64,000 nt of DNA from JAABTL01 sp964465355 (lineage in GTDB: Bacteria > Deinococcota > Deinococci > Deinococcales > Trueperaceae). The stretch lies in assembly GCA_964465355.1 (NCBI GenBank), contig CAYXJZ010000006.1, forward strand, positions 1 through 64,000. Direction: 5' to 3'. The translations under genes and the position numbers were made by a program. A model generated the notes under the pieces. It had not been told where the DNA came from and made no database searches. It saw only the letters and a list, made by a program, of their open reading frames with translations. Shown here in pieces: positions 17,986 through 25,688 of the stretch (positions are counted from its first letter, which is position 1; every line of letters starts with the position of its first letter).

Positions 17986-18444
17986 CTACCGTCGCTCGTT
18001 GAGGCGCGCGTAGGCCTCGTTGATCTGCCTCATGCGTGCCTCGGCGAGCGCCCTGAACTCCGGCGCCAGGTGGGCCACCTTGTCGGGATGGTACTGCTTG
18101 ACCAAGTCCAGGTAGGCAGCCCGGATCTCGGTGCTGGAGCTGGATGGACTGACGCCGAGGATCTCGTGCGGTGTCCACTGTGGCCCGGTGTGCGGCCGAT
18201 GATCCCGCTGCGATGTCCTGGGCTCGGGCTTTGGCGGGCCGGGAGCACCTTGGCCGGCTGACGAGGCCTCGGCCGACGTCGCCCGCGACCGACGCGGCCA
18301 CGCTGTGAAGACCCACCAGAGGAGGGCAGGCAGGAGGAGGAAGCGCATCGGCGGGTTGCGGATGGCTGCTAGGAGGACGACGAGCACGACCAGGCTCGGA
18401 TAGCCGAGGCTAGCGAGGAGAGGGCGTCGCTGAGAGCCTGTCAC
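17986..18444 (-). CDS. Membrane-anchored DnaJ-domain protein
   Basis: 152 residues: two hydrophobic segments near the N-terminus (LGYPSLVVLVVLLAAI and FLLLPALLWWVF), a Pro/Ser-rich linker, then a C-terminal J domain with the HPD motif intact (KQYHPDKV). It probably recruits DnaK to the inner face of the membrane. The start is a GTG at 18444, 8 nt after the stop of the upstream gene, so the two are likely cotranscribed. The layout (J domain at the C-terminus behind membrane helices) resembles DjlA-type anchors but is shorter. Client unknown. Confidence 0.85.
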   Translation of the reverse strand: MTGSQRRPLLASLGYPSLVVLVVLLAAIRNPPMRFLLLPALLWWVFTAWPRRSRATSAEASSAGQGAPGPPKPEPRTSQRDHRPHTGPQWTPHEILGVSPSSSSTEIRAAYLDLVKQYHPDKVAHLAPEFRALAEARMRQINEAYARLNERR

Positions 18445-18452
18445 GACGAGAC

Positions 18453-19208
18453 CTACCAGCCCAGGGCTGCGTTCCGCAGCTCCGAAAGTTCCTCAGAGCT
18501 GACGGGCTGCGGGAGCCCAGGCCTCTCACCGTCCGCGGTCACCGCCACATAGGCAGCAACCAGGTCGCTTGGCAACGCTGCTGAACCATCTGCACGACGA
18601 GCAACGAGCACCATCACGGGCATCCAGCGATCAGCCACCAGCATGTGCTGACCTCGGATTCCCCATGTGACCGGCATCTGCTCAAGCCCCAACGGTCCAA
18701 GGTGGTCAACCTCGAGGCAGCTTCCCCCGCTCTGTGTACGAACCCCGCTGAAACCACCATCACTCGTGCTGCCGGTTGCTACGAAGCCCACCCATGGTGC
18801 CCTATCGCATCGGATGGTGACGACCTGGAGAGCGGCGAAAGCCAGCCGCACATCCGTCACCTCGCTGTCGGGACCCATGTCAAGTTCATACAGAACCGAT
18901 GCGCCATGCAAGAAGACGACATGAACCGTCAACCCTGCCGGCACTTCGTCGATGAGGACGACGACTTCAGGTGCTACCTCATCCCACACGGATGTCGGAT
19001 GCTGAAGACCCTCGAAGCTGAACGTCTGGCCAGCAGCCATGGTGGCCGATAGAAGCACGACAACCGCACCGAGGACGGCACCCCATCGACGGGTGGCATG
19101 GCAGGATTCACGACTTCCAATGTCGATGTCGTCCCTCCGCTCTTCATCAGATACCCAGGCTTCGATCAACCGTTGAGAGGACTCAGATCGCTGCGTTGTT
19201 CGCCTCAC
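18453..19208 (-). CDS. Predicted secreted or anchored protein, unknown function
   Basis: 251 residues with no family I recognise. After a ~40-residue charged N-terminus comes one hydrophobic stretch (WGAVLGAVVVLLSATMAAG) that could be a signal peptide or an anchor; the rest looks like a beta-rich extracytoplasmic domain with one Cys pair candidate. The GTG at 19208 is the first start but lacks a ribosome site, and the long charged leader before the hydrophobic stretch makes it uncertain. Codon usage looks a little less GC-rich than in its neighbours. It is followed at 8 nt by the J-domain gene. Confidence 0.5.
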   Translation of the reverse strand: MRRTTQRSESSQRLIEAWVSDEERRDDIDIGSRESCHATRRWGAVLGAVVVLLSATMAAGQTFSFEGLQHPTSVWDEVAPEVVVLIDEVPAGLTVHVVFLHGASVLYELDMGPDSEVTDVRLAFAALQVVTIRCDRAPWVGFVATGSTSDGGFSGVRTQSGGSCLEVDHLGPLGLEQMPVTWGIRGQHMLVADRWMPVMVLVARRADGSAALPSDLVAAYVAVTADGERPGLPQPVSSEELSELRNAALGW

Positions 19209-19267
19209 TGTGTTGCAGGCGCGCCCGCGTCATGGTGCGCCAGCTGACCAATGCGTCGCCACATGGC

Positions 19268-19326
19268 TTGACAGTCGGCGGCACGGCCTGTACATTACCT
19301 ATCAGTTATGCAACTGACCGGTAATG
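19268..19326 (+). promoter_or_regulatory. Promoter and palindromic operator of the first ArsR gene
   Basis: A perfect TTGACA (19268-19273), a 17-nt spacer and TACATT (19291-19296) form the best promoter in the window. A 34-bp imperfect palindrome (19293-19326) covers the end of the -10 box and the start codon: TCAGTT-ATGC-AACTGA at its centre is perfect, as are the outer CATTACC/GGTAATG arms; only a 2-bp step mismatches. The ATG (19308) is 11 nt past the -10 box, so the leader is nearly absent. This is a likely autoregulatory ArsR site. Confidence 0.8.
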
Positions 19327-19670
19327 GACAAAGCAACCCTGCGCACCTCGATGCGGTCTTCGGCGCCTTGGCCGACCCCACCAGGCGCGCCATCCTCGCC
19401 CGCCTGGCGGAAGGGGAGGCCTCGGTGACCGAACTGGCCCAGCCCTTCTCGCTCAGCCAGCCGGCCATCTCCAAGCACCTCAAGGTGCTGGAGCGCGCCG
19501 GCCTCGTGTCCATCGGCCGCGACGCCCAACGGCGCCCAAGGCGCATCGAACCAGCCCCCCTGGCCGAAGCCAACGCCTACCTCGAGCGCTACCGCGAGGT
19601 GTGGGAAGCCAACTTCGGCAGGTTGCAGACGCTGCTGCGCTCGCTACAGCTCGAAGAGAGCGACACCTAG
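19308..19670 (+). CDS. ArsR-family repressor
   Basis: 120-residue winged-helix repressor of the ArsR/SmtB superfamily. Core: LDAVFGALADPTRRAILARL, then the recognition helix in FSLSQPAISKHLKVLERAGLV. No Cys residues or metal-binding ELCVCDL motif are present, so it belongs to the metal-free group usually found beside SRPBCC/AHSA1 and VOC genes. It leads a five-gene operon (ArsR, VOC, AHSA1-like, DUF1801, GNAT). The inducer cannot be predicted. Confidence 0.92.
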   Translation: MQLTGNGQSNPAHLDAVFGALADPTRRAILARLAEGEASVTELAQPFSLSQPAISKHLKVLERAGLVSIGRDAQRRPRRIEPAPLAEANAYLERYREVWEANFGRLQTLLRSLQLEESDT

Positions 19671-19678
19671 GAGGTCTC

Positions 19679-20128
19679 ATGCAGAAGGTCAGTCCTTTCC
19701 TCTGGTACGACGACGACGCCGAGGAGGCGGTGGACTTCTACGTCTCCGTATTCCCCAACGCCAAGAAGGGCAAGGTGAGCGGCCCGCCTGGCATCGGCCA
19801 AGGGGTGTCCTTCGAGATCGAGGGCCAGCATCTCACCGCCTTCAACGGCGGCCCCCAGTTCAAGTTCAACGAGTCCATCTCGCTCTACGTCGACTGCCAA
19901 GGTCAGGAGGAGGTCGACTACTACTGGTCGCGGCTGGTCGAGGGCGGGGAGGAGTCCAGGTGCGGCTGGCTCAAGGATCGCTACGGTCTGTCATGGCAGG
20001 TGGTGCCACGGGAGTTGCCGGCCATGCTGGCCGACCCCGACCGCGAGAAGGCCAACCGGGCCATCCAGGCCATGCTGAAGATGAACAAGCTCGACATCGC
20101 GACCCTGAAGGAGGCGTACGAAGGATGA
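19679..20128 (+). CDS. VOC-family protein (PhnB-like)
   Basis: 149 residues of the vicinal-oxygen-chelate superfamily, PhnB-like subgroup, often loosely named 3-demethylubiquinone methyltransferase. It starts MQKVSPFLWYDDDAEEAVDF and contains WLKDRYGLSWQVVP, both family-typical. A strong ribosome site AGGAGG (19669-19674) overlaps the ArsR stop and fixes the start at 19679. The reaction is unknown; the operon context suggests a stress or detoxification role. Confidence 0.88.
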   Translation: MQKVSPFLWYDDDAEEAVDFYVSVFPNAKKGKVSGPPGIGQGVSFEIEGQHLTAFNGGPQFKFNESISLYVDCQGQEEVDYYWSRLVEGGEESRCGWLKDRYGLSWQVVPRELPAMLADPDREKANRAIQAMLKMNKLDIATLKEAYEG

Positions 20129-20598
20129 TCGCCCTGCCGAAAGTAGAGATCGTGAGCGCCAAGGACGGTGTGCTCGAGATGGCCACCGACATCGCCGCGC
20201 CCCGCCGGTTGGTCTTCCGTGGTCTGACCGAACCCACCCTCATCCGCCAGTGGCTGCTTGGTCCCGATGGCTGGGACATGCCTGTGTGCGAGGTCGACCT
20301 ACGGGTCGGTGGCGGCTACCGCTACGGCTGGTCGCACCCCGACTACCCCGCTTTCGAGATGAGCGGCGTCTACCAGGAGATCGAGCCACCCGAGCGCATC
20401 GTGCACACCGAGGTCTACGAGGGCAACTCGGCGCTCATCACCACGGTCCTCAGCGAGGTGGACGGCAAGACGAGGCTGGCGATGACGATGGTCTTCCCCT
20501 CGCAAGAGGCGCTCGAAGCCACCGTCCAGACCGGCATGACCACGGGCATGACCCGCAGCTACGAGCGGCTGCAGGAGCTGTTGGCGACTGGTGTCTGA
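20125..20598 (+). CDS. AHSA1-like SRPBCC protein
   Basis: 157-residue SRPBCC/AHSA1 (Hsp90 ATPase activator homologue-like) protein, with DIAAPRRLVFRGLTEPTLIRQW at the start of the domain split here by its usual loop, then RVGGGYRY and YEGNSALITT. Its ATG overlaps the VOC stop (ATGA, 20125-20128). Pairs of ArsR and AHSA1-like genes are very common; the ligand is unknown. Confidence 0.9.
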   Translation: MIALPKVEIVSAKDGVLEMATDIAAPRRLVFRGLTEPTLIRQWLLGPDGWDMPVCEVDLRVGGGYRYGWSHPDYPAFEMSGVYQEIEPPERIVHTEVYEGNSALITTVLSEVDGKTRLAMTMVFPSQEALEATVQTGMTTGMTRSYERLQELLATGV

Positions 20599-20995
20599 AG
20601 GTCGCGCAGCGGTGGACGCCTACATGGCGGCGCTCGACCATCCGCTGAAGGCGGAGATCGAAGCGATCAGACGGCTCATCCTCGACGTCGGTGACGGCGT
20701 CGAGGAGAGCGTCAAGTGGAACGCACCCTCCTTCTCGCTCGGGTCAGGAGGCGAGCACTTCGCCACCTTCCACCTGCGGCGGCCGGGGGTGGTGCAGGTG
20801 GTGCTCCACAGCGGGGCGAAGAAGCGGGCGGCACCGCTCGCCATGGACATCCCCGACCCGCAGGGGCTGTTGGCCTGGCAGGCCAAGGATCGGGCGATCG
20901 TCGGGTTCACCGACAGCGAGGACCTCGCGGCCAAACGCGCGGACTTCGAGGCGATCGTGCTGGCCTGGGCAGACGCGCTTCGGACGGCGGCATGA
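20591..20995 (+). CDS. DUF1801 protein (YdhG-like)
   Basis: 134-residue DUF1801 protein; family features are AAVDAYMAALDHPLKAEIEA, the VEESVKWNAPSFSL segment and a C-terminal ADFEAIVLAWADAL helix. The GTG start overlaps the AHSA1-like gene by 8 nt. Some relatives are called iron-chaperone-like or frataxin-like, but the function is not established. It sits fourth in the ArsR-led operon. Confidence 0.85.
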   Translation: MSEGRAAVDAYMAALDHPLKAEIEAIRRLILDVGDGVEESVKWNAPSFSLGSGGEHFATFHLRRPGVVQVVLHSGAKKRAAPLAMDIPDPQGLLAWQAKDRAIVGFTDSEDLAAKRADFEAIVLAWADALRTAA

Positions 20996-21708
20996 GACCG
21001 CGTCGGCCACCGTCCGGCGCGACGCCACCGCCCACGCCCAGCTTGCAGCTCAAGACCTTGTTCCTGCTGGATGCACGTGGTCGAATCGTCTCCACGCGTG
21101 AACCGCGGGCAAGCCCGGGCCCCATGTTCTCGCTCATCCGCGGCGCTGGCGCCTGTGCATGGGCGGTGCACAGCCTGGTCGAGGATGACCTGGCGCAGGA
21201 GCTGCAGGGCCTTGCCAGCCTGGAGCCGCCTTCTGACCGATGGCTCGAGGCCCCCGTCCATGCCGATCACTACCTGTCCCTGCTCGCTGGCCACCACCTC
21301 CGGTGGGGACCGGCTTTCGCGTTCCCCACTGACCTCGTCGAGGACGACGGCGTGACGGTCGTCCACGACGTGGCGCAGCTCGACGAGGCCTTCGATGGCT
21401 GGACCAACGAGGAGTTGGCGGGACGCTCGCCGGTACTGGGCGTGGCCCAGCATGGAAGGGTGGTCAGCATCTGCTTCTGCGCAAGGCGCAGTGAGGTGGC
21501 GGCCGAGGCCGGGCTCGAGACGGCGCCCAGCTACCGTGGCAGAGGCTTCGGTCCCCGCGCGACGGCGGCCTGGGCACGGGCCATCCGCGACTCGGGGAGG
21601 ACACCGATCTACAGCACCTGGTGGAAGAACGAGGCCTCCATGGCTGTGGCGAGGAAGCTCGGTCTGCAGACCTTCGCGGTCGACTGGGGTCTGACGGCGC
21701 CGGGCTGA
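20992..21708 (+). CDS. GNAT-family N-acetyltransferase
   Basis: 238-residue protein with a C-terminal GNAT domain: the acetyl-CoA pyrophosphate loop YRGRGFGPRAT (R/QxxGxG/A) and a final strand near ARKLGLQ. The N-terminal ~120 residues resemble the helical half of FR47-type acetyltransferases. The ATG at 20992 overlaps the DUF1801 stop (ATGA), which favours it over earlier in-frame codons. It closes the ArsR-led operon and could modify a small molecule or toxin, but the substrate is unknown. Confidence 0.82.
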   Translation: MRPRRPPSGATPPPTPSLQLKTLFLLDARGRIVSTREPRASPGPMFSLIRGAGACAWAVHSLVEDDLAQELQGLASLEPPSDRWLEAPVHADHYLSLLAGHHLRWGPAFAFPTDLVEDDGVTVVHDVAQLDEAFDGWTNEELAGRSPVLGVAQHGRVVSICFCARRSEVAAEAGLETAPSYRGRGFGPRATAAWARAIRDSGRTPIYSTWWKNEASMAVARKLGLQTFAVDWGLTAPG

Positions 21709-21733
21709 GGGATCGCGCCAAACCGGCCGCTCC

Positions 21734-23026
21734 TCAGTGGATCCGCCCTTGGACCAACTGCACCTTCAGCCCACCGCTTGAGACCGTTCGCACCATGGAG
21801 ACCTGGACGCCGGCGCGCCTGTTGAACAGCTCGGCATGCATGGTCAGGAAGGCGAAGTCCCAGGCGTCACGCGCGGCCAGGCAGCGGTCCAAGAAGCGCT
21901 CGATGGTCCGAGCCGCCCGCGCCCTGTCGCCCAGGCGCACGCCGTAAGGCAGGTTGCCGACCAGCAGCCCGTGCCGGGCGCCGAAGGCGTCCAGGTCGAT
22001 GGCCGTGCTGTCGCCCTGGTGCAGTTCCACCGCTGCGTAGTCGTCGCTGGCGAGGTTATGGCGGGCGGCGCTCAGCGCTGCCGGCTCGATCTCGACCCCG
22101 ATCAGGCGGACGGGTGGGTCGGTAGAAGAGCGACCGACGGCCTCAGCCGCCGCTTGCCGCTGGACCTCGCGCCAACGCCCTGGCCGATGCCAGCCTGCCT
22201 GCTCGAAGGAGAAGCCGCGTGCGCGGCCGGGCAACCGCCCGCTGACGATGTCTGCGGCCTCGACGAGCAGCGTGCCGCTGCCGCAGAAGGGGTCGAGGAT
22301 CAGGTCGTGGTCACGGTAGCCGCCGAGCACCACCGCCGCCGCCAGGGTCTCGCGTAGCGGGGCTTCGTGCACGTGGCGGCGGATGCCGCGGCGGTGGAGG
22401 TGCTCGCCGCTGCTGTCGAGACTCACGGTGCAGCGGTCGGCGAGCAGTCGCAGATGGAACACCAGGTTCGCCTCCTCGGTGCGTCGTGGCAACGAGCCGA
22501 GGTCGCGCATGCTGCGTTCGATGGCCTGCGCCGCGGTGCGCATGACGGCGTCACCGGTGCTCAGAGCGGAGCTGCGGCTGCTCAGGCGCAAAGCGTAGTC
22601 GGCTGCTTGACCCAAGTGGATCTCCCAAGGGATGCGCCGGAGGTGATCGAAGAGCATGGCAGGCGTGCTGGCGTGGAAGTCGGCCAGCCGCAGCAACACG
22701 CGGTTGGCGGTCCGCAGCACCAGGTTGGCGCGCATGATCTCATCAGGACCGAGACGAAGGCTGACGCCTCCGCGCTCGACGACCGGGCTGGTCGCTCCCG
22801 TGGCGTCCCCCGGTGTGGGTGCCCCATCCGTCGCGGCCCCCTCCACCGCGGCACCCTCCGTGGCGACGGGTGGCACGAAGCCGCCGGCACGCAGCTCCGC
22901 CAACAGCAGCTGCTCCAAGCCCGGCGCGCAAGGGATGAAGCAGTCGAAGGGCCCGGCCAGCCACCAGCGCTTGACGCGGCGCTCAAGGGCGCGGGCGCTC
23001 AGGGGCGTGGGGGAGGGCTCGCTCAA
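21734..23026 (-). CDS. THUMP-domain RNA (guanine-N2) methyltransferase, RlmL/Trm14-like
   Basis: 430 residues: an N-terminal ferredoxin-like/THUMP region (residues ~20-215) and a Rossmann methyltransferase domain with the SAM loop LILDPFCGSGTLLVEAA and the catalytic NLPYG (N-L-P-Y type) near residue 350. It should methylate N2 of a guanine in rRNA or tRNA. A ~35-residue Ala/Thr/Pro-rich insertion interrupts the THUMP region (residues ~52-85). The start is a TTG overlapping the stop of the MBL-fold gene (TTGA); no ATG is available nearby. rRNA or tRNA as substrate cannot be decided. Confidence 0.88.
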   Translation of the reverse strand: MSEPSPTPLSARALERRVKRWWLAGPFDCFIPCAPGLEQLLLAELRAGGFVPPVATEGAAVEGAATDGAPTPGDATGATSPVVERGGVSLRLGPDEIMRANLVLRTANRVLLRLADFHASTPAMLFDHLRRIPWEIHLGQAADYALRLSSRSSALSTGDAVMRTAAQAIERSMRDLGSLPRRTEEANLVFHLRLLADRCTVSLDSSGEHLHRRGIRRHVHEAPLRETLAAAVVLGGYRDHDLILDPFCGSGTLLVEAADIVSGRLPGRARGFSFEQAGWHRPGRWREVQRQAAAEAVGRSSTDPPVRLIGVEIEPAALSAARHNLASDDYAAVELHQGDSTAIDLDAFGARHGLLVGNLPYGVRLGDRARAARTIERFLDRCLAARDAWDFAFLTMHAELFNRRAGVQVSMVRTVSSGGLKVQLVQGRIH

Positions 23027-23817
23027 ACGGAGGAACCCTGCACAGCGGCCAGCGACTTGAGCCGCTGATAGGTCTCCTCGCCGCCGTGCCCCCCACGCCG
23101 GGGGTCGTCCAGGTCGCGGCCGGCGAGCAGGGCGTCGAGAAGACGCCGGTCGGCGTCAAGACGCTCGATGGGCCGGTCGGTGGGTGCACCGTGGCCGGGG
23201 ATCAGGAAGCGAGCGCGCTCCACGTAGGGTGCCAGGATGTCGAGGGCCGCCAGGTAGGCGGGCAGGTCGTCCGGGCCGAAGGGCAGGGGCATCTCCAGGT
23301 CGCTCAGCATGTCTGCGGCGATCAGCAACCCTCGCTCGGGCAGCCACAGCGCGCCGTGGCCGGGGGCGTGACCGTCGTGCACGATCACCTCGATCTCCTC
23401 GGCAGGGCCGTCCGGACCGAAGGGCTCGGGCAGGCGGTCACCGGCGAGTGGCCTGACCTTGGCGAAGACCTCGCCGACGACCTCGGCAAGGGCTTCCCCC
23501 AGGTTGCGCCGCAGCGACTCGGCATTGGCCGCGGCCACCTCCACCGTCCTGGCGGTGGCCCAGCGCGGCGGGTCGCCGTAGGCGGGGTGCCAGAGCAGGT
23601 GGTCGTGGTGGGCGTGGGTGCTGAAGCCGCTGCTGACCCTCAGGCCCAGCTCGCGGATGGCCTCACCGAGGCCTGTCAGTTCCTCGGCCACCCAGGCGGG
23701 GTCGACCAGCAGGGCCTTGTCACCGCTGGCGACGATGGTGCTTGTGGTGCTGTAGTGGCGGCTGGTGGCCACCCAGACACCGGTCGTCACGGACGCGAGC
23801 GGTCGGGCAGGGGTCAT
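23023..23817 (-). CDS. MBL-fold metallo-hydrolase
   Basis: 264 residues. The metallo-beta-lactamase motif THAHHDHLLWH supplies the HxHxDH zinc ligands, with later ligands in GHAPGHGALWL and LIPGHGAPTDRP. It is likely a soluble zinc hydrolase; the substrate is unknown. The ATG at 23817 has a TATCGT -10 box 6 nt upstream and the earlier in-frame codons lack family sequence, so 23817 is the probable leaderless start. It is followed directly by the methyltransferase gene. Confidence 0.88.
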   Translation of the reverse strand: MTPARPLASVTTGVWVATSRHYSTTSTIVASGDKALLVDPAWVAEELTGLGEAIRELGLRVSSGFSTHAHHDHLLWHPAYGDPPRWATARTVEVAAANAESLRRNLGEALAEVVGEVFAKVRPLAGDRLPEPFGPDGPAEEIEVIVHDGHAPGHGALWLPERGLLIAADMLSDLEMPLPFGPDDLPAYLAALDILAPYVERARFLIPGHGAPTDRPIERLDADRRLLDALLAGRDLDDPRRGGHGGEETYQRLKSLAAVQGSSV

Positions 23818-23823
23818 GGCACG

Positions 23824-23876
23824 ACGATAACTCGGACGCGTGGCTCTGCCCGCCGCGGCCTCACCCGCTCTATGCT
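23824..23876. promoter_or_regulatory. Divergent leaderless promoters
   Basis: Two back-to-back -10 boxes: TATCGT on the minus strand (23829-23824), 6 nt from the MBL-gene ATG, and TATGCT on the plus strand (23871-23876), 6 nt from the DUF2277 ATG. Neither gene has a ribosome site. Confidence 0.65.
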
Positions 23877-23882
23877 GGACCC

Positions 23883-24143
23883 ATGTGCCGCAACATCCAA
23901 CAGCTCCGTGGCGCCGAGCCACCCGCCACCGACGCCGAGGTCCGCGACGCCGCGCTGCAGTTCGTGCGCAAGGTGAGCGGTTTCCAGCGGCCGTCGGCCG
24001 CCAACGAGCACGCCTTCGAGACGGCCATCGACGAGATCGCCAAGGCCACGAGCAAGCTGTTGGACAGCCTGGTGGTTGGCCACGGCGCCAAGCCGGTCCA
24101 GCCCTTGCAGCGGAGGCTGCGAGAGCGGCGACAGGCCACGTAG
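23883..24143 (+). CDS. DUF2277 protein
   Basis: 86-residue DUF2277 protein, recognised by MCRNIQQLRG at the N-terminus, then PPATDAEVRDAALQFVRKVS and EIAKATSKLLDSL. Small helical proteins of this family are widespread in Actinobacteria, Deinococcota and others, with unknown function. The start ATG follows a -10 box at 6 nt, so the transcript is probably leaderless. Confidence 0.92.
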   Translation: MCRNIQQLRGAEPPATDAEVRDAALQFVRKVSGFQRPSAANEHAFETAIDEIAKATSKLLDSLVVGHGAKPVQPLQRRLRERRQAT

Positions 24144-24222
24144 GCGCCGTCGGATCCTCCTCGGGCCATCAGCTCAGCTGGATGCTCGTCGCGAACCAGG
24201 GGTTCGCGGGAAGGGGTAGCGC

Positions 24223-24810
24223 ATGACAGACGTCTCGCATACCGCACCCACGCCCAGGCTGGCGCCTCTCAGCCGCATCTGGTGGTCGGTCCTGCTTCGC
24301 GGGATCGCAGCCATCGTCTTCGGTGTGCTCGCCTTCGTCTGGCCAGGCATCAGCTTGCTGAGCCTGGTCGTCGTCTATGGCGTCTATGCCATCGTCGACG
24401 GCGTCTTCGCCCTCGGTGGCGGGATGGCGGGCGGATCGGCGGCGCCGAGGTGGTGGCTGGTGATGGTCGGCCTGATCAGCCTGGCCGCCGGTGTGGTGGC
24501 GCTGCTGTGGCCCGGCGTCACGGCCGTGGTGCTGGTGTTGGTCATCGGCTCCTGGGCGATCGCCCACGGTGTGATCGAGATCATCGGCGCCATCGCCTTG
24601 CGCAAGGAGATCGAGAACGAGTGGTGGCTGATCCTGTCAGGGCTGTTGTCGGTGGTCTTCGGGATCTTCGTCATCCTGGCCCCCGGCGCAGGCGCGCTCA
24701 CCCTGTTGTGGCTGATCGCCATCTACGCCATCGGCTTCGGCCTGCTCCAGGTGGTGCTGGCGCTCAGGTTGAGGAGACTGGCCGGCCACCTGCGGAGCCT
24801 CGCCGGCTGA
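24223..24810 (+). CDS. HdeD-family (DUF308) membrane protein
   Basis: 195 residues with six hydrophobic helices in three similar pairs, as in HdeD/DUF308 proteins (WWSVLLRGIAAIVFGVLAFV at the first pair, and WWLILSGLLSVVFGIFVIL at the third). HdeD is linked to acid resistance in enteric bacteria, but most members are unstudied. AAGGGG lies about 8 nt before the ATG at 24223. No obvious operon partner. Confidence 0.92.
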   Translation: MTDVSHTAPTPRLAPLSRIWWSVLLRGIAAIVFGVLAFVWPGISLLSLVVVYGVYAIVDGVFALGGGMAGGSAAPRWWLVMVGLISLAAGVVALLWPGVTAVVLVLVIGSWAIAHGVIEIIGAIALRKEIENEWWLILSGLLSVVFGIFVILAPGAGALTLLWLIAIYAIGFGLLQVVLALRLRRLAGHLRSLAG

Positions 24811-24843
24811 GCGCAGAGGCAATGGCGGGTCAGCGACGGCGGA

Positions 24844-25266
24844 TCAGGCCTGGTTCGTGCCTGCGGTGGCGGCATCCTTGAGGGTGGCGAGCATGATGAG
24901 GTTGCCGCAGGTGTCGTCCAGCACGGCTGAGATCACCGTCCCGAGGTCCAGCGGCGCCTGCGTGAAGCGCACGCCGAGCGCGCTCAGCCGTTCGTACTCT
25001 GCCTGCACGTCGTCCACGGTGAACATGGTGAAGGGGATCCCGTCCGCCATCAGGGCCTCCTTGTAGGTCACGGCAGCCGGCAGTCCGGCGGGTTCGAGCA
25101 GCAGCTCGGTACCGTTCGGCTCCTTCGGTGACACGACGGTCAGCCAGCGGGACTCACCGGCAGGCACGTCGGTCTTCTTCACGAAGCCGAGCTTCTCGGT
25201 GTAGAAGCTCAGGGCTCTCTCCAGGTCGTCGACGTAGACGCTGGTCACGTAGATGCGGATGCTCAT
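24844..25266 (-). CDS. VOC-family protein (glyoxalase-like)
   Basis: 140-residue VOC protein: VYVDDLERALSFYTEKLGF at the start, SPKEPNGTELLLEPAG, and a second half ending in VLDDTCGNLIMLATL. It may bind a metal and a small toxic or electrophilic substrate. Its ATG overlaps the stop of the ArsR gene upstream (ATGA, 25266-25263), so the pair forms a two-gene operon. Confidence 0.9.
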   Translation of the reverse strand: MSIRIYVTSVYVDDLERALSFYTEKLGFVKKTDVPAGESRWLTVVSPKEPNGTELLLEPAGLPAAVTYKEALMADGIPFTMFTVDDVQAEYERLSALGVRFTQAPLDLGTVISAVLDDTCGNLIMLATLKDAATAGTNQA

Positions 25267-25571
25267 GCGGGTTCTCCTTCGTCGTCTTGGTCAAGCCATC
25301 GCGAAGCGATGGCCCATCGCTGTCCGATGGCTTGCAGCGGTGTGGTGTCGAGGTGGTGGAACTTGTAGCGTCCATCGCGCCTCGCATGGACGAGGCCGGC
25401 GGCCTCGAGGACCTCGAGGTGTTGCGAGATGGCTTGTCGTGAGAGGCTGACGCCGTGCTTCATCGCCAGCCGACCGCAGATCTCGAACAAGGTCTGGCCG
25501 TCGCGGTCGTGCAGCTCGTCGAGGATGGTCCTCCTGACCGGTGCGGCCAGGGCTTCGTAGATGTCGGCCAC
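25263..25571 (-). CDS. ArsR-family repressor (second ArsR-VOC unit)
   Basis: 102-residue winged-helix repressor: IYEALAAPVRRTILDELHDR, then LSRQAISQHLEVLEAAGLVH as the recognition region and RDGRYKFHHLDTTPL as the wing. No metal-binding Cys pairs are present. The start is a GTG with a -10 box 6 nt upstream, so it is probably leaderless; the open frame continues upstream without homology. It is coupled to the VOC gene and likely represses its own promoter through the palindrome at 25585-25600. Confidence 0.9.
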   Translation of the reverse strand: MADIYEALAAPVRRTILDELHDRDGQTLFEICGRLAMKHGVSLSRQAISQHLEVLEAAGLVHARRDGRYKFHHLDTTPLQAIGQRWAIASRWLDQDDEGEPA

Positions 25572-25577
25572 GGCGGC

Positions 25578-25607
25578 ATGATAGGCAAGTCGTGACTTGC
25601 ATGTCAA
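25578..25607 (-). promoter_or_regulatory. Promoter and operator of the second ArsR gene
   Basis: Minus strand: TTGACA (25607-25602), an 18-nt spacer and TATCAT (25583-25578), then 6 nt to the GTG at 25571. The spacer holds a perfect palindrome GCAAGTC-AC-GACTTGC (25585-25600), placed where a bound repressor would block RNA polymerase. Confidence 0.82.
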
Positions 25608-25676
25608 GGCTCGATGACTGTGCGCATCATGAACATCGCCTTGCCCATGGCACATCAAGCTCTCCGCAACCCTGCC

Positions 25677-25682
25677 TATGGT
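25677..25682 (+). promoter_or_regulatory. -10 box of the META-domain gene
   Basis: TATGGT, 6 nt before the ATG at 25689, with no ribosome site between; probable leaderless start. Confidence 0.55.
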
Positions 25683-25688
25683 GGACCC

